Positions 1 through 6,853 of a stretch of 10,787 bases of DNA are shown piece by piece. The DNA comes from an uncultured Ruminococcus sp. (GTDB lineage Bacteria > Bacillota > Clostridia > Oscillospirales > CAG-272). The translations under genes and the position numbers were made by a program. The notes beneath the pieces are model-generated. The model had not been told where the DNA came from. It saw nothing but the letters and a program-made list of their open reading frames with translations, and did no database searches. The DNA is taken from assembly GCA_902796505.1 (NCBI GenBank), contig CADBPA010000169.1:1-10787 (forward strand), given 5' to 3'. Numbering within the stretch: the first letter of the stretch is position 1; each line of letters begins with the position of its first letter.

Positions 1-2
1 AG

Positions 3-461
3 GTCCGCTCCGCCATGGCGGGTGAGGACGGCGTTCTCATCAGCCCGATGCTGTTTGAAAATTATCGCAAAAGCGCCGATCAGAGCGGCGTGAGCGCACC
101 GGACGGCTTTTATTTCCGCGCGGGAACGGCGTACACGAACGCCTATGAAAAAGAGCATCCCGCCGTCGTGCAGACCGCCCTCTCGCTCGCCGTCGGCGAA
201 TACGGAGAGGCGGAAGCCACGCTTGAGGGCGGCGTTCCCGCCGTCTGTTTCCTTTACCGCTCACCGCTCACCCCGGCGGCGTACGCCCGGCGCGAAAACG
301 AAGAGTACTTCGGCGATTTTTACGCCCTTGCGGCGGCAAAGCGATTCTCCTCTCTGATCGCGGCGCTTGCGGAGGACGTGACCTTCCGCTCCTCCTACGA
401 TCCGGCGGCGCTCGCGTCGCTTCCGCTCGACGTCTTTTATGATTACTACGTGAGGTTCTGA
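3..461 (+). CDS. C-terminal part of an unidentified protein, possibly a parvulin/SurA-like foldase (5' end outside window)
   Basis: The reading frame is already open at the first complete codon (position 3), so the gene starts upstream of the window. The internal ATG at 15 has no ribosome binding site and is probably not the start. About 152 residues are visible, with no signal peptide or membrane segment in this part. One stretch (FYFRAGTAY, then an aliphatic/acidic helix, then LSLAVGEYGEAEATLEGG) follows the pattern at the end of PpiC-type rotamase domains, where a helix is followed by 'L-x-x-G-E-x-x-x-x-x-E-x-x-x-G'. It is followed by a Tyr/Phe-rich helical tail ending YYVRF. This resemblance is pattern-level only and no catalytic residues are present. 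The stop lies 2 nt before the next ATG, so it is probably translationally linked to the permease downstream. It could equally be an unrelated lineage-specific protein. Confidence 0.6.
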   Translation, partial: VRSAMAGEDGVLISPMLFENYRKSADQSGVSAPDGFYFRAGTAYTNAYEKEHPAVVQTALSLAVGEYGEAEATLEGGVPAVCFLYRSPLTPAAYARRENEEYFGDFYALAAAKRFSSLIAALAEDVTFRSSYDPAALASLPLDVFYDYYVRF

Positions 462-463
462 AT

Positions 464-1414
464 ATGACCACCTTTCTTATTGCGCTCGGAACGGTCGGCG
501 TCCTTCTGCTGATCGCCGCGCCGGGATTTCTCCTCATCCGCCGTAAAATGGTCAGCGAGGACTGCATTCCCGGCCTTTCCAAAGTCCTGATGTACGTCAG
601 CCAGCCCTGCCTCGCCGTCTACACCTTTCTGTCGGCGGACTTCTCGGTGCAGAAGCTCGGCGACATCGGCGTCTTCGCCCTGCTGACGATCGCCATCCAC
701 GCCCTTGTCCTCGGCGGCTCTTTCCTTCTTTTGAACCGCAGGAGCGCGGAGCAGGTGATCTACCGCATCCTGACGATCGGCTCGACCTTCGGCAACTGCG
801 CCTTCTTCGGCATCCCGGTCATCGAGGCGCTGATCCCGGACGTCGCCTCGGAAGTCATCCTGTTCACCACCGTCTATTCGGTGATCATGAACGTCCTCGG
901 CTGGACGGTCGGCTCGGCGATCATCACGCGCGACCGCAAATACATCTCCCTGCGCCAGATCTTCATCAACCCCTCGATGCTCGGCACGCTCGTTGCGCTG
1001 CTGCTCTTCGTGCTTCACGTTCCGCTCGCCGAAAAACTGCCGAATCTCTTCTCGATGCTGACGATCGTCGCAAGAATGGCGACGCCGATCTCGATGCTCG
1101 TCATGGGGATGCGGCTCGGCACGATGGATCTGCGGAAACTCTTTACCGATTACCGCATCTATCTCACCATCGCCGTCAAGCAGATCCTGATGCCGCTCGC
1201 GGCGCTTCTGCTCGTCGCCTTCCTGCCGGTCGATCTCGCGCTCCGGCAGACCTTCTTCATCATCTGCGCCTGCCCGGTGGCGTCCATCGTGCTGAATTTC
1301 CCGGAGATCCTCGGAAAAGGGCAGAAGGAGGCGGCAAACCTCGTCCTGCTCGGCACGATCCTCAGCATCCTCACCCTGCCGCTGATGATGCTTCTGTTCC
1401 CCCTCATCCGCTGA
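464..1414 (+). CDS. AEC (auxin efflux carrier) family permease
   Basis: This is a 316-residue polytopic membrane protein of the AEC family, which exports or takes up small organic anions such as malate or other carboxylates in bacteria; the substrate here is unknown. About ten hydrophobic segments run from end to end. Family-like features are the early SQPCLAVYTF helix with a Pro in the middle, the TFGNCAFFGIPVIEAL segment (residues ~108-123), the INPSMLGTLVALLLF helix (~168-182), the ATPISMLVMGMRLG segment (~205-218) and the CPVASIVLNFPEIL segment near the C-terminus. The usual family length is 300-320 residues, so it looks complete. The ATG lies 2 nt after the upstream stop, and a GTGAGG near 450 can serve as ribosome binding site. 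The copper ATPase starts 30 nt downstream on the same strand, so co-transcription is likely, but no functional link is known. Confidence 0.93.
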   Translation: MTTFLIALGTVGVLLLIAAPGFLLIRRKMVSEDCIPGLSKVLMYVSQPCLAVYTFLSADFSVQKLGDIGVFALLTIAIHALVLGGSFLLLNRRSAEQVIYRILTIGSTFGNCAFFGIPVIEALIPDVASEVILFTTVYSVIMNVLGWTVGSAIITRDRKYISLRQIFINPSMLGTLVALLLFVLHVPLAEKLPNLFSMLTIVARMATPISMLVMGMRLGTMDLRKLFTDYRIYLTIAVKQILMPLAALLLVAFLPVDLALRQTFFIICACPVASIVLNFPEILGKGQKEAANLVLLGTILSILTLPLMMLLFPLIR

Positions 1415-1444
1415 TTTTTCTTCCGAATAATAGAAAGGTATCCC

Positions 1445-3973
1445 ATGAAAACCTATGACGTCAAAGGCATGAGCTGCGCCGCATGCTCTGCCAGAGTGGA
1501 AAACGCCGTCAAAAAGGTAGACGGCGTGCAGTCCTGCTCGGTCAATCTGCTGACAAACTCGATGAAAGTCGACGGCAGCGCAAGCGAGGAGGCGATCGTC
1601 TCCGCCGTCCGCGCCGCCGGCTACGACGCCTCGTCGCGCGGAAGATCCGATCCCGGAAAAGCGCAGTCTCTGCCGGAGGACGGCAGCCGTCCGCTTCTCA
1701 TCCGCCTCCTCGTCTCCTCGGTCTTTCTCCTGCTCCTCATGTATATCACGATGGGGCATATGATGCTCGGCCTTCCCCTGCCGGAGGCCTTCACGCGCAA
1801 CCACGTTGCGATGGGGCTTACCGAGCTTCTGCTCTCGTCCGCGATTCTGATCGTCAACAACCGCTTTTTCGTCAGCGGCATCCGCGGCGCTCTCCACGGC
1901 GCGCCGAATATGGACACGCTGGTCGCGCTCGGATCGGGGGCGTCCTTCCTCTACAGCACCGTGACGCTCTTTGCGATGAGCTACGCCGTCCTCGACGGCG
2001 ACCACGCCCGCGCGATGGAATATATGGACGACCTCTGGTTTGAATCGGCGGCGATGATCCTCGTCCTGATCACCCTCGGAAAATTCCTCGAAGCCCGCGC
2101 CAAGGGCAAGACTACCTCCGCCGTGCGCGCGCTGCTCGATCTTTCGCCCAAGACGGCGACGGTGCGCAGGGATGGCAGGGAAGTCGTGATCCCGGTCTCC
2201 GAGCTGCGCGTCGGAGACGTATTCCTGATCCGCACCGGCGACCGCATTCCGGCGGACGGCAGAGTGCTTTCCGGAAACGGAACGGCGGACGAGTCGGCGC
2301 TGACCGGCGAAAGCCTTCCGCAGGAAAAGGGCGAGGGCGGCGAGGTCTATACCGCGACCGTCTGTCTCTCCGGCTATCTCGAATGCGAGGCGCAAAAAGT
2401 CGGCGAGGATACCACCATCGCCGAGGTCGCCCGTATGGTCAGCGACGCGGCGGAGACCAAAGCCCCGGTCGCCAAAATTGCAGATAAGATCTCCGGCATT
2501 TTCGTTCCCGCCGTGATCGGCGTCGCGCTGATCACCTTCGCCGTCTGGATGTTTGCGCGCGGCGAATTCTCCTTTGCGCTGGCGCGCGCCGTATCCGTCC
2601 TCGTCATCAGCTGCCCCTGCGCGCTGGGACTTGCCACGCCGGTCGCCATCATGGTCGGCAGCGGCGTCGGCGCAAAAAACGGCGTTCTTTTCAAGACCGC
2701 GCTCTCGCTCGAACTGCTCGGGCGCGTCAAGACGGTCGTATTCGATAAGACCGGGACGATCACCGAGGGAAAAATGCGCGTCACCGATCTGCTCCCCGAA
2801 GACGGCACGACCGAGGAAGAGCTGCTCTCGCTCGCCGCGGCGCTCGAAGCCAGAAGCGAGCATCCGCTCGCCGTCGCCGTGGTAAAGGAGGCCGCAGAGC
2901 GCGGCGTGAAGCTCCCCGAAACCGAGGACTTCGGGCAGATGCCGGGCGGCGTCCGGGCAACGCTTTCCGACGGGCGGCGGCTTTCGGGCGGCAATCTCGC
3001 CTTCGTCCGCGCGGCGGACCTTCCCGCCCCTTCTGATATCGAGCAAAGACTCTCCGCGATCGCGCGGCAGGGGAAAACGCCGCTTCTCTTCTTCGCCGAC
3101 CGCCGTTTTCTCGGCGTGATCGCGCTCGCCGACAGGATCAAAGCCGACAGCCGCGAGGCGATCGCCGCGCTGCACGCCATGGGCGTCCGCACCGTGATGC
3201 TGACCGGCGACCGGGAGGATTGCGCGAGGGCCGTCGCCGCCGAGGTCGGCATCGAAGAGGTCATCGCCGGCGTTCTGCCGGACAAAAAGGCGCAGACCGT
3301 GCGTTCGCTGCTCGGAAAAGATAAGGTCGCCATGGTCGGAGACGGCATCAACGACGCTCCCGCGCTCACCACGGCGGACGTCGGCGTGGCGATCGGTGCC
3401 GGAACCGACGTGGCGCTCGAAGCCGCGGACGTCATCCTGATGCGCTCCGGGCTGACCGACGCCGTCGCCGCGATCCGCATCGGGCGCGCCACACTGCGTA
3501 ATATTCACGAAAATCTCTTCTGGGCGTTCTTCTATAACGTCATCAGCATTCCGCTCGCCGCGGGCGCCTTCATCCCCCTCACCGGGTGGACGCTCTCGCC
3601 GATGATCGGCGCGGCGGCGATGAGCCTGTCGAGCGTGACGGTCGTGACCAACGCGCTCCGTCTGAATCTGATCAAGCCGTACAAAAATACGGGATCCGCG
3701 CAGGGCGGCGCCGGGCGCGCTTTGCCCGATGAAAATGCAAAAAATACAACCGAAAGAAAGGAAGAAACGACTATGGAAAAGACCATCCGCGTCGAAGGTA
3801 TGATGTGTCATCATTGCGAAGCGCACGTCAAAGCCGCGCTGGAAGCAATCGACGGCGTGACGGCGGCGACCGCCGATCACGAGCAGGGCAAGGCGACCGT
3901 CACCCTCTCCCACCCGGTCGAGGACGCTGTGCTGAAGGCCGCGATCGAACAGGCGGGCTATCACGCCCTCTGA
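1445..3973 (+). CDS. copA: Cu+-exporting P1B-type ATPase with an N-terminal and an extra C-terminal heavy-metal-binding domain
   Basis: This 842-residue P-type ATPase pumps Cu(I) out of the cytoplasm. The N-terminal HMA domain has GMSCAAC at 8-14. The actuator loop has TGES at 287-290. The metal-binding transmembrane motif SCPCALG has CPC at 390-392. The phosphorylated Asp is D434 in DKTGT. The P1B-specific HP is at 473-474, TGD at 587-589 and GDGINDAP at 632-639. The Cu(I)-type membrane residues Y697-N698 and M726-x-x-S-S are present, which supports copper (or silver) over zinc. After the last membrane helices (LIKPYKN, ~750) a polar linker leads to a second HMA domain (GMMCHHC, 785-791). 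The ribosome binding site GAAAGG lies at ~1433. No CsoR/CopY gene or operator was recognised. Compared with a typical single-HMA CopA the extra length is the C-terminal domain; see the separate entry for its internal start. Confidence 0.97.
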   Translation: MKTYDVKGMSCAACSARVENAVKKVDGVQSCSVNLLTNSMKVDGSASEEAIVSAVRAAGYDASSRGRSDPGKAQSLPEDGSRPLLIRLLVSSVFLLLLMYITMGHMMLGLPLPEAFTRNHVAMGLTELLLSSAILIVNNRFFVSGIRGALHGAPNMDTLVALGSGASFLYSTVTLFAMSYAVLDGDHARAMEYMDDLWFESAAMILVLITLGKFLEARAKGKTTSAVRALLDLSPKTATVRRDGREVVIPVSELRVGDVFLIRTGDRIPADGRVLSGNGTADESALTGESLPQEKGEGGEVYTATVCLSGYLECEAQKVGEDTTIAEVARMVSDAAETKAPVAKIADKISGIFVPAVIGVALITFAVWMFARGEFSFALARAVSVLVISCPCALGLATPVAIMVGSGVGAKNGVLFKTALSLELLGRVKTVVFDKTGTITEGKMRVTDLLPEDGTTEEELLSLAAALEARSEHPLAVAVVKEAAERGVKLPETEDFGQMPGGVRATLSDGRRLSGGNLAFVRAADLPAPSDIEQRLSAIARQGKTPLLFFADRRFLGVIALADRIKADSREAIAALHAMGVRTVMLTGDREDCARAVAAEVGIEEVIAGVLPDKKAQTVRSLLGKDKVAMVGDGINDAPALTTADVGVAIGAGTDVALEAADVILMRSGLTDAVAAIRIGRATLRNIHENLFWAFFYNVISIPLAAGAFIPLTGWTLSPMIGAAAMSLSSVTVVTNALRLNLIKPYKNTGSAQGGAGRALPDENAKNTTERKEETTMEKTIRVEGMMCHHCEAHVKAALEAIDGVTAATADHEQGKATVTLSHPVEDAVLKAAIEQAGYHAL
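3773..3973 (+). CDS. CopZ-like copper chaperone domain, possible internal translation start within copA
   Basis: The last 66 codons of the ATPase form a complete, self-standing HMA (ferredoxin-like, CopZ/Atx1) domain. It opens MEKTIRVEGMMCHHC and ends on the family-typical IEQAGYHAL, with the metal-binding Cys pair at 16 residues spacing from the Met to the second Cys (CopA residues 788 and 791). The ATG is preceded by AAAGGAAG at 3757-3764, an ideal 8 nt upstream. The 40 nt before it are A-rich, like an intergenic leader and unlike the GC-rich coding DNA around it. It is exactly in frame with the ATPase and no stop separates them. Either it is a simple fusion that keeps a fossil leader, or two products are made: the full ATPase and a free chaperone. 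Free copper chaperones next to copA are normal in Firmicutes. Whether the internal start is used cannot be read from sequence. Confidence 0.45.
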   Translation: MEKTIRVEGMMCHHCEAHVKAALEAIDGVTAATADHEQGKATVTLSHPVEDAVLKAAIEQAGYHAL

Positions 3974-4017
3974 TCCGCAAAAAAATTGCCGGAATCCGAA
4001 AAAAGTTTTTCTCCCCC

Positions 4018-4046
4018 TGTAACCTTTTCTTCAAAAAATCGTCTGA
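4018..4046 (+). promoter_or_regulatory. ECF-type promoter of the sigma/anti-sigma operon (likely autoregulated)
   Basis: TGTAACC at 4018-4024 and CGTCTGA at 4040-4046 are separated by 16 nt counted from TGTAAC. This is the layout of ECF sigma promoters in Firmicutes (an 'AAC' -35 and a 'CGTC' -10). It sits directly upstream of an ECF sigma gene, with the expected start site only a few bases before the AAAGGAGA ribosome binding site (4053-4060). Recognition by the sigma factor it drives is inferred from position. No TTGACA/TATAAT promoter is visible in this gap. Confidence 0.75.
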
Positions 4047-4066
4047 GTTTATGAAAGGAGATCGCC

Positions 4067-4675
4067 GTGGCAGATCGTGAACCGTCGCAGTCCATGCCGC
4101 AGAATGACGCGGAAGACGCCGAGATCATCGAATTGTTCTTCGCCCGTGACGAAGCGGCGATCGAGCGCACCTCGGAAAAATACGCAAAGCGGCTTTCCGC
4201 CGTTTCGCGCAATATTCTGAAGGACGAGACCGAGGCGGAGGAGTGCGTGAACGACGCGCTGTTCCGCGCATGGCAGACCATTCCGCCCGAACGGCCGGGA
4301 ACGCTTGCCGGATACCTCGTCCGCATCGTGCGCAACCTTTCGCTCGACCGCTACCGCAGCCGCTTCGCCGGCAAGCGCGCGGCAGGGGAGTTCGCCACCT
4401 CGCTCGACGAGCTGGCGGACAGCATTTCCGGATGGGAATCGCTCTCCCCCGATAAAATGTTCGACGACCGCCTGATCGCCGACGCCATCTCCCGATTTCT
4501 GCGCGGGCAGAAAAAGCTCGTGCGCCAGATCTTCGTCTGCCGGTATTTTTACGGCGAGTCGATCCGGGAGATCGCGCGCCGCTTCTCGGTCGGAGAAAGC
4601 TACGTCAAGATCTCTCTCGCCCGAACGAGAGGGAAACTCAAAGATTACCTGAAGAAGGAGGAAATCGTGGTATGA
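4067..4675 (+). CDS. ECF-family RNA polymerase sigma factor (sigma-70 family)
   Basis: This 202-residue sigma factor directs RNA polymerase to a small stress-type regulon. Region 2 covers ~25-100 (a helix-rich core with ETEAEECVNDALFRAWQ, the core-binding and -10 recognition helices, then LVRIVRNLSLDRYRS). Region 4 covers ~136-196, with a helix-turn-helix at ESIREIARRFSVGESYVKIS (164-183) followed by LARTRGKLKDYL. Region 1 and the large region 3 are absent, as in ECF factors. The start is the GTG at 4067, chosen because AAAGGAGA lies 6 nt upstream; no ATG fits. The stop codon overlaps the ATG of the next gene (ATGA at 4672-4675), the usual coupling of sigma and anti-sigma. The upstream promoter has ECF-type elements, so positive autoregulation is likely. 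The inducing signal is unknown. Confidence 0.93.
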   Translation: MADREPSQSMPQNDAEDAEIIELFFARDEAAIERTSEKYAKRLSAVSRNILKDETEAEECVNDALFRAWQTIPPERPGTLAGYLVRIVRNLSLDRYRSRFAGKRAAGEFATSLDELADSISGWESLSPDKMFDDRLIADAISRFLRGQKKLVRQIFVCRYFYGESIREIARRFSVGESYVKISLARTRGKLKDYLKKEEIVV

Positions 4676-5262
4676 GCCGTGAGAAAAGTAAAGAATTGTA
4701 TGCAAAAACGATCCTTTCGGCGATGGGAAACCTGGACGACGATCTGATCGCGGAAGCGCATGACGCCGAGCAAGTCACCGTTCAGTCCGCCGCGTTCCGC
4801 CTTCGCAGATACCTGCCGCGCGTCGCCGCGAGCTTCCTCGTTCTCGCCTCGCTCGTTCTCATCGTTCTGCTCGCAAGGCAGGTGGAATATATCCTTCCGC
4901 TCGCCAGCCGGGACGGGGAGGCGACCGATGCCTTCGCGCAGGAAAAAGCCGCGCACGTTGAGCTGTCTCTCACCGATTACGACGAGAAGACTTTCTCGGC
5001 AACGCTGACCTTCACCGGCCTTGCGGACACCGATCTGCTTCTCTTCGCGGTGGAATCTGAGAGCGGTGCGCCTGCCCCCTCGGCCCTCTACGGAGGCGCC
5101 GTGCCGGAAACCGTCGAAAAAGACGGCGTGACCTACTATCGGTTGAACGTGAAAGGGTTAGACCGCGTCAGCGTCACCCTCTCCGGCGTCACCGATCCGC
5201 AAGACGTAAAGATCCGCTTTTCAGCCGGAAAGGAAGAGGCGACCGTTCGCCCCTCCGTCTGA
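4672..5262 (+). CDS. Probable membrane anti-sigma factor (single-pass, no zinc motif)
   Basis: A 196-residue protein whose start overlaps the sigma stop by 4 nt. The N-terminal ~48 residues are cytoplasmic and charged, including a helix with GNLDDDLIAEA (20-29), a motif commonly seen in clostridial proteins encoded behind ECF sigma genes. One membrane helix follows at ~49-68 (FLVLASLVLIVLLA). The remaining ~125 residues are predicted outside and look beta-rich (VELSLTDYDEKTFSATLTF, VTLSGVTDPQDVKIRF), like a small immunoglobulin-type sensor. No HxxxCxxC zinc-binding anti-sigma motif is present. The anti-sigma role is inferred from gene order, coupling and topology. A strong terminator follows 17 nt after the stop, closing a two-gene operon. 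Confidence 0.65.
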   Translation: MSREKSKELYAKTILSAMGNLDDDLIAEAHDAEQVTVQSAAFRLRRYLPRVAASFLVLASLVLIVLLARQVEYILPLASRDGEATDAFAQEKAAHVELSLTDYDEKTFSATLTFTGLADTDLLLFAVESESGAPAPSALYGGAVPETVEKDGVTYYRLNVKGLDRVSVTLSGVTDPQDVKIRFSAGKEEATVRPSV

Positions 5263-5279
5263 CAAAAGGATCTCTTCCC

Positions 5280-5317
5280 CCGCCTCGGGCTACCCCTCCC
5301 GAGGCGGTTTTTGTTTT
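5280..5317 (+). terminator. Rho-independent terminator of the sigma/anti-sigma operon
   Basis: A perfect 10-bp stem, CCGCCTCGGG (5280-5289) with CCCGAGGCGG (5298-5307), an 8-nt loop, then TTTTTGTTTT at 5308-5317. Confidence 0.95.
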
Positions 5318-5372
5318 CGCCGGGATCTTTCGCGCTGCGCCGCGCATTTTTTCATAAAAAGTCGAAAAAGGA

Positions 5373-5401
5373 TTGACTTTTGAAAGGCTCTTTGCTATAA
5401 T
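5373..5401 (+). promoter_or_regulatory. Sigma-A promoter of the DUF975 gene
   Basis: TTGACT (5373-5378) and TATAAT (5396-5401) with 17-nt spacing. The start site should fall near 5408, giving a leader of about 42 nt to the ATG at 5450. The ribosome binding site AAAGGAG lies at 5434-5440. Confidence 0.9.
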
Positions 5402-5449
5402 GATAAATGCGGTTTTCCGCAAATTCAATTCTCAAAGGAGTTTTTCGTC

Positions 5450-6070
5450 ATGAAAAAATCTTCCGAATACCGCGCGCTCGCCAGAGAACAGCTCGGCGGG
5501 CAGATCTTCGCGGCAAACTGGCTCTGGGCGCTTCTCGCCCTCGTTCTCTTCGACGCGCTCGTCGGGATCTGCAGCTTCGGCGCAGGCATCGGCGCCATGC
5601 TCGCCGAGGGCTTCTTCGGCTTCGGCATCGCCGTGATGTTCCTCAAACGCGCCCGCAACAACGACGGCGGCAGAATGGATATCTCCGATATCTTCGCCGC
5701 AAAGGACTGCGTTGCGAACTCGCTCCTGCTCGGCCTTCTGCGCAATATCTTCATCTGCCTCTGGTCGCTGCTCTTCCTCATCCCCGGTATCATCAAGGCT
5801 TACTCCTATTCGATGTCGAGCTTCATTCTGGCAGACCATCCGGAGTACGACTGGAACACCTGCCTCACCGAGAGCAGAAAGATGATGAAGGGACATAAAT
5901 GGCAGCTCTTCTGCCTGCGGCTTTCCTTTATCGGCTGGCTTCTTCTCTCTGCCGTCACCTTCGGCATCGCCGCGCTCTGGGTCGCTCCCTATATCCAGGC
6001 GTCGGTCGCCAACTTCTATGAGGACGTGAAGGCTCAGCCCGCGATCGAGGACGGCGCCGCCAACGCCTGA
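5450..6070 (+). CDS. DUF975 family integral membrane protein
   Basis: A 206-residue membrane protein of the DUF975 family, found widely in Clostridia; its molecular role is not known. Hydrophobic segments lie at ~23-40, ~44-65, ~92-118 and ~155-183. The most diagnostic parts are LWSLLFLIPGIIKAYSYSM (104-122), the ILADHPE stretch just after it, ESRKMMKGHKWQLF (141-154) and SFIGWLLLSAVTFGIAALW (159-177), ending in a helix with YIQASVANFYEDV. The length is normal for the short form. The start is fixed by AAAGGAG 9 nt upstream of the ATG. It is a single-gene unit with its own promoter and terminators on both sides. Confidence 0.9.
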   Translation: MKKSSEYRALAREQLGGQIFAANWLWALLALVLFDALVGICSFGAGIGAMLAEGFFGFGIAVMFLKRARNNDGGRMDISDIFAAKDCVANSLLLGLLRNIFICLWSLLFLIPGIIKAYSYSMSSFILADHPEYDWNTCLTESRKMMKGHKWQLFCLRLSFIGWLLLSAVTFGIAALWVAPYIQASVANFYEDVKAQPAIEDGAANA

Positions 6071-6085
6071 TCTTCGGACCGTATC

Positions 6086-6109
6086 AAAAAAAGGCCGCCT
6101 CGCGGCGGC
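6086..6109 (-). terminator. Terminator for the convergent lipoprotein gene (read on the - strand)
   Basis: A 6-bp stem, GCCGCC (6094-6099) with GGCGGC (6104-6109) and a 4-nt loop. On the - strand it is followed by seven Ts (the A run at 6086-6092). It would stop transcripts coming from 6662. Confidence 0.75.
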
Positions 6110-6126
6110 AATTTTCCCGGCAAAAA

Positions 6127-6161
6127 ATCCCGGCGCGGACGCGCCGGGATTTCCTTTTTTT
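6127..6161 (+). terminator. Strong, probably bidirectional terminator between convergent genes
   Basis: A perfect 10-bp stem, ATCCCGGCGC (6127-6136) with GCGCCGGGAT (6141-6150) and a 4-nt loop, followed on the + strand by TTCCTTTTTTT (to 6161). On the - strand it is followed by the T run complementary to A6122-6127. It therefore serves the DUF975 gene and can also act on the lipoprotein gene. Confidence 0.9.
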
Positions 6162-6164
6162 GGA

Positions 6165-6662
6165 TCAGCCTTCGTATTTCTTCATGCTGTCGGCAAGCTT
6201 GCCCCAGGTGTAATCGTTCTTGAAGTTCGCGTACTGCGCGGAAACGATATAGAGCGTCAGCCCGGTCGCACCGGTGAGGAGCGCTTCGCCGCCGCAGGTG
6301 ACCTGCTCGGTCGTGCAGGCGATATAGACGTTCAGGCTCTTCGTTCCGTTGAACGCGCCGTTGTCGAGGTTGAACGCGGTCGTTCTCTCGCCGATGACGA
6401 GGGTTTTCAGCGCGGTGGAGGTTTTCAGAACGTCCGCGGCGATCGCGGTCGCGTCCGCGGGGATCGCAAGCGTCTCTTTGGCTTTTCCGGCTTCGGTCAG
6501 CGCGGTGATCTTACCGCCTTCGTAAACGAAGTTGTCTTTGTCGGTGGCGGGGGTGGTGAGATCGACGGTTTTCTTGTCGTCTGCGGGCTCGTTTCCGACG
6601 CACGCGGTCAGGCAAAGGGCGAGAAGAGCGATCAAAAGAAGGGCGGATAAAACTTTCTTCAT
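6165..6662 (-). CDS. Small surface lipoprotein with a BspA/LRR_5-like domain
   Basis: A 165-residue exported lipoprotein. The signal peptide (KK, then a Leu/Ala-rich core) ends in a lipobox LTAC with the lipidated Cys at 21. A short acidic/Thr-rich linker (~25-45) leads to a domain with the rhythm of BspA-type leucine-rich repeats: KITALTEAG, LAIPADATAIAADVLK, LKTLVIGE, GAFNGTKSLNVYI (~104-114), LTLYIVSAQYANFKND. Such domains are common on Clostridia surfaces, often in adhesion or carbohydrate contact, but the repeats here are degenerate and I would not assign a ligand. Two further Cys residues (116 and 123) flank TTEQVT and may form a disulfide. AAAGGAG lies 7 nt upstream of the ATG on the - strand, and a consensus promoter lies just before it. 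It is transcribed divergently from dus and ends in the shared terminators. Confidence 0.85.
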   Translation of the reverse strand: MKKVLSALLLIALLALCLTACVGNEPADDKKTVDLTTPATDKDNFVYEGGKITALTEAGKAKETLAIPADATAIAADVLKTSTALKTLVIGERTTAFNLDNGAFNGTKSLNVYIACTTEQVTCGGEALLTGATGLTLYIVSAQYANFKNDYTWGKLADSMKKYEG

Positions 6663-6694
6663 GGGAATTCTCCTTTGTTGATTGATGTATCTGT

Positions 6695-6723
6695 ATTATA
6701 ACTTTTTCGGGCGGAAAAGTCAA
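6695..6723 (-). promoter_or_regulatory. Sigma-A promoter of the LRR-like lipoprotein gene
   Basis: On the - strand TTGACT (complement of 6718-6723) and TATAAT (complement of 6695-6700) are 17 nt apart, with the start codon about 33 nt beyond the -10. The hexamers and spacing are identical to the DUF975 promoter at 5373-5401. Confidence 0.88.
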
Positions 6724-6793
6724 TCGCTTTCATTTTCTTTTTCAAAATACGGCAGTTTCCACAAAGTTTTTTGTGCATTTTTCGGCAAATCCC

Positions 6794-6822
6794 TTGCGCA
6801 AACCGTGCGGATGTGCTAAAAT
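6794..6822 (+). promoter_or_regulatory. Sigma-A promoter of the dus gene
   Basis: TTGCGC (6794-6799) and TAAAAT (6817-6822) with 17-nt spacing. The start site should be near 6829 and the leader about 25 nt, ending in the AAAGGAGA ribosome binding site (6838-6845). The -35 element is weak. Confidence 0.65.
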
Positions 6823-6853
6823 AAAAGCGAAAAAACGAAAGGAGATCTCCGGA

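Noticed and set aside
2374..3492. A 372-codon open frame on the - strand inside copA
   Set aside because: Ser/Ala/Arg-rich, low-complexity translation, overlaps the catalytic domains of CopA; an antisense artefact of GC bias.
3739..3745. Slippery heptamer A AAA AAT in the copA linker as a programmed -1 frameshift site
   Set aside because: The -1 frame stays open until about 4080 and encodes nothing recognisable, and the zero frame continues into a perfect HMA domain, so there is no useful shorter product.
446..3964. A 1172-codon open frame on the - strand opposite the permease and copA
   Set aside because: Its translation is rich in Arg, Asp, Gly, His and Glu with no domain logic, and it lies wholly opposite two convincing genes. 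High GC at third positions removes stop codons from this antisense frame. No ribosome binding site or promoter was seen for it.
5331..5352. A second terminator after the sigma operon (GCGC stem then ATTTTTT)
   Set aside because: The stem is only 4 bp and the strong 10-bp terminator at 5280-5317 already does the job.
6773..6853. An upstream in-frame start that would add 27 residues to Dus
   Set aside because: It would include the -35 and -10 of the dus promoter and has no ribosome binding site, while the ATG at 6854 has AAAGGAGA and gives the normal Dus N-terminus.
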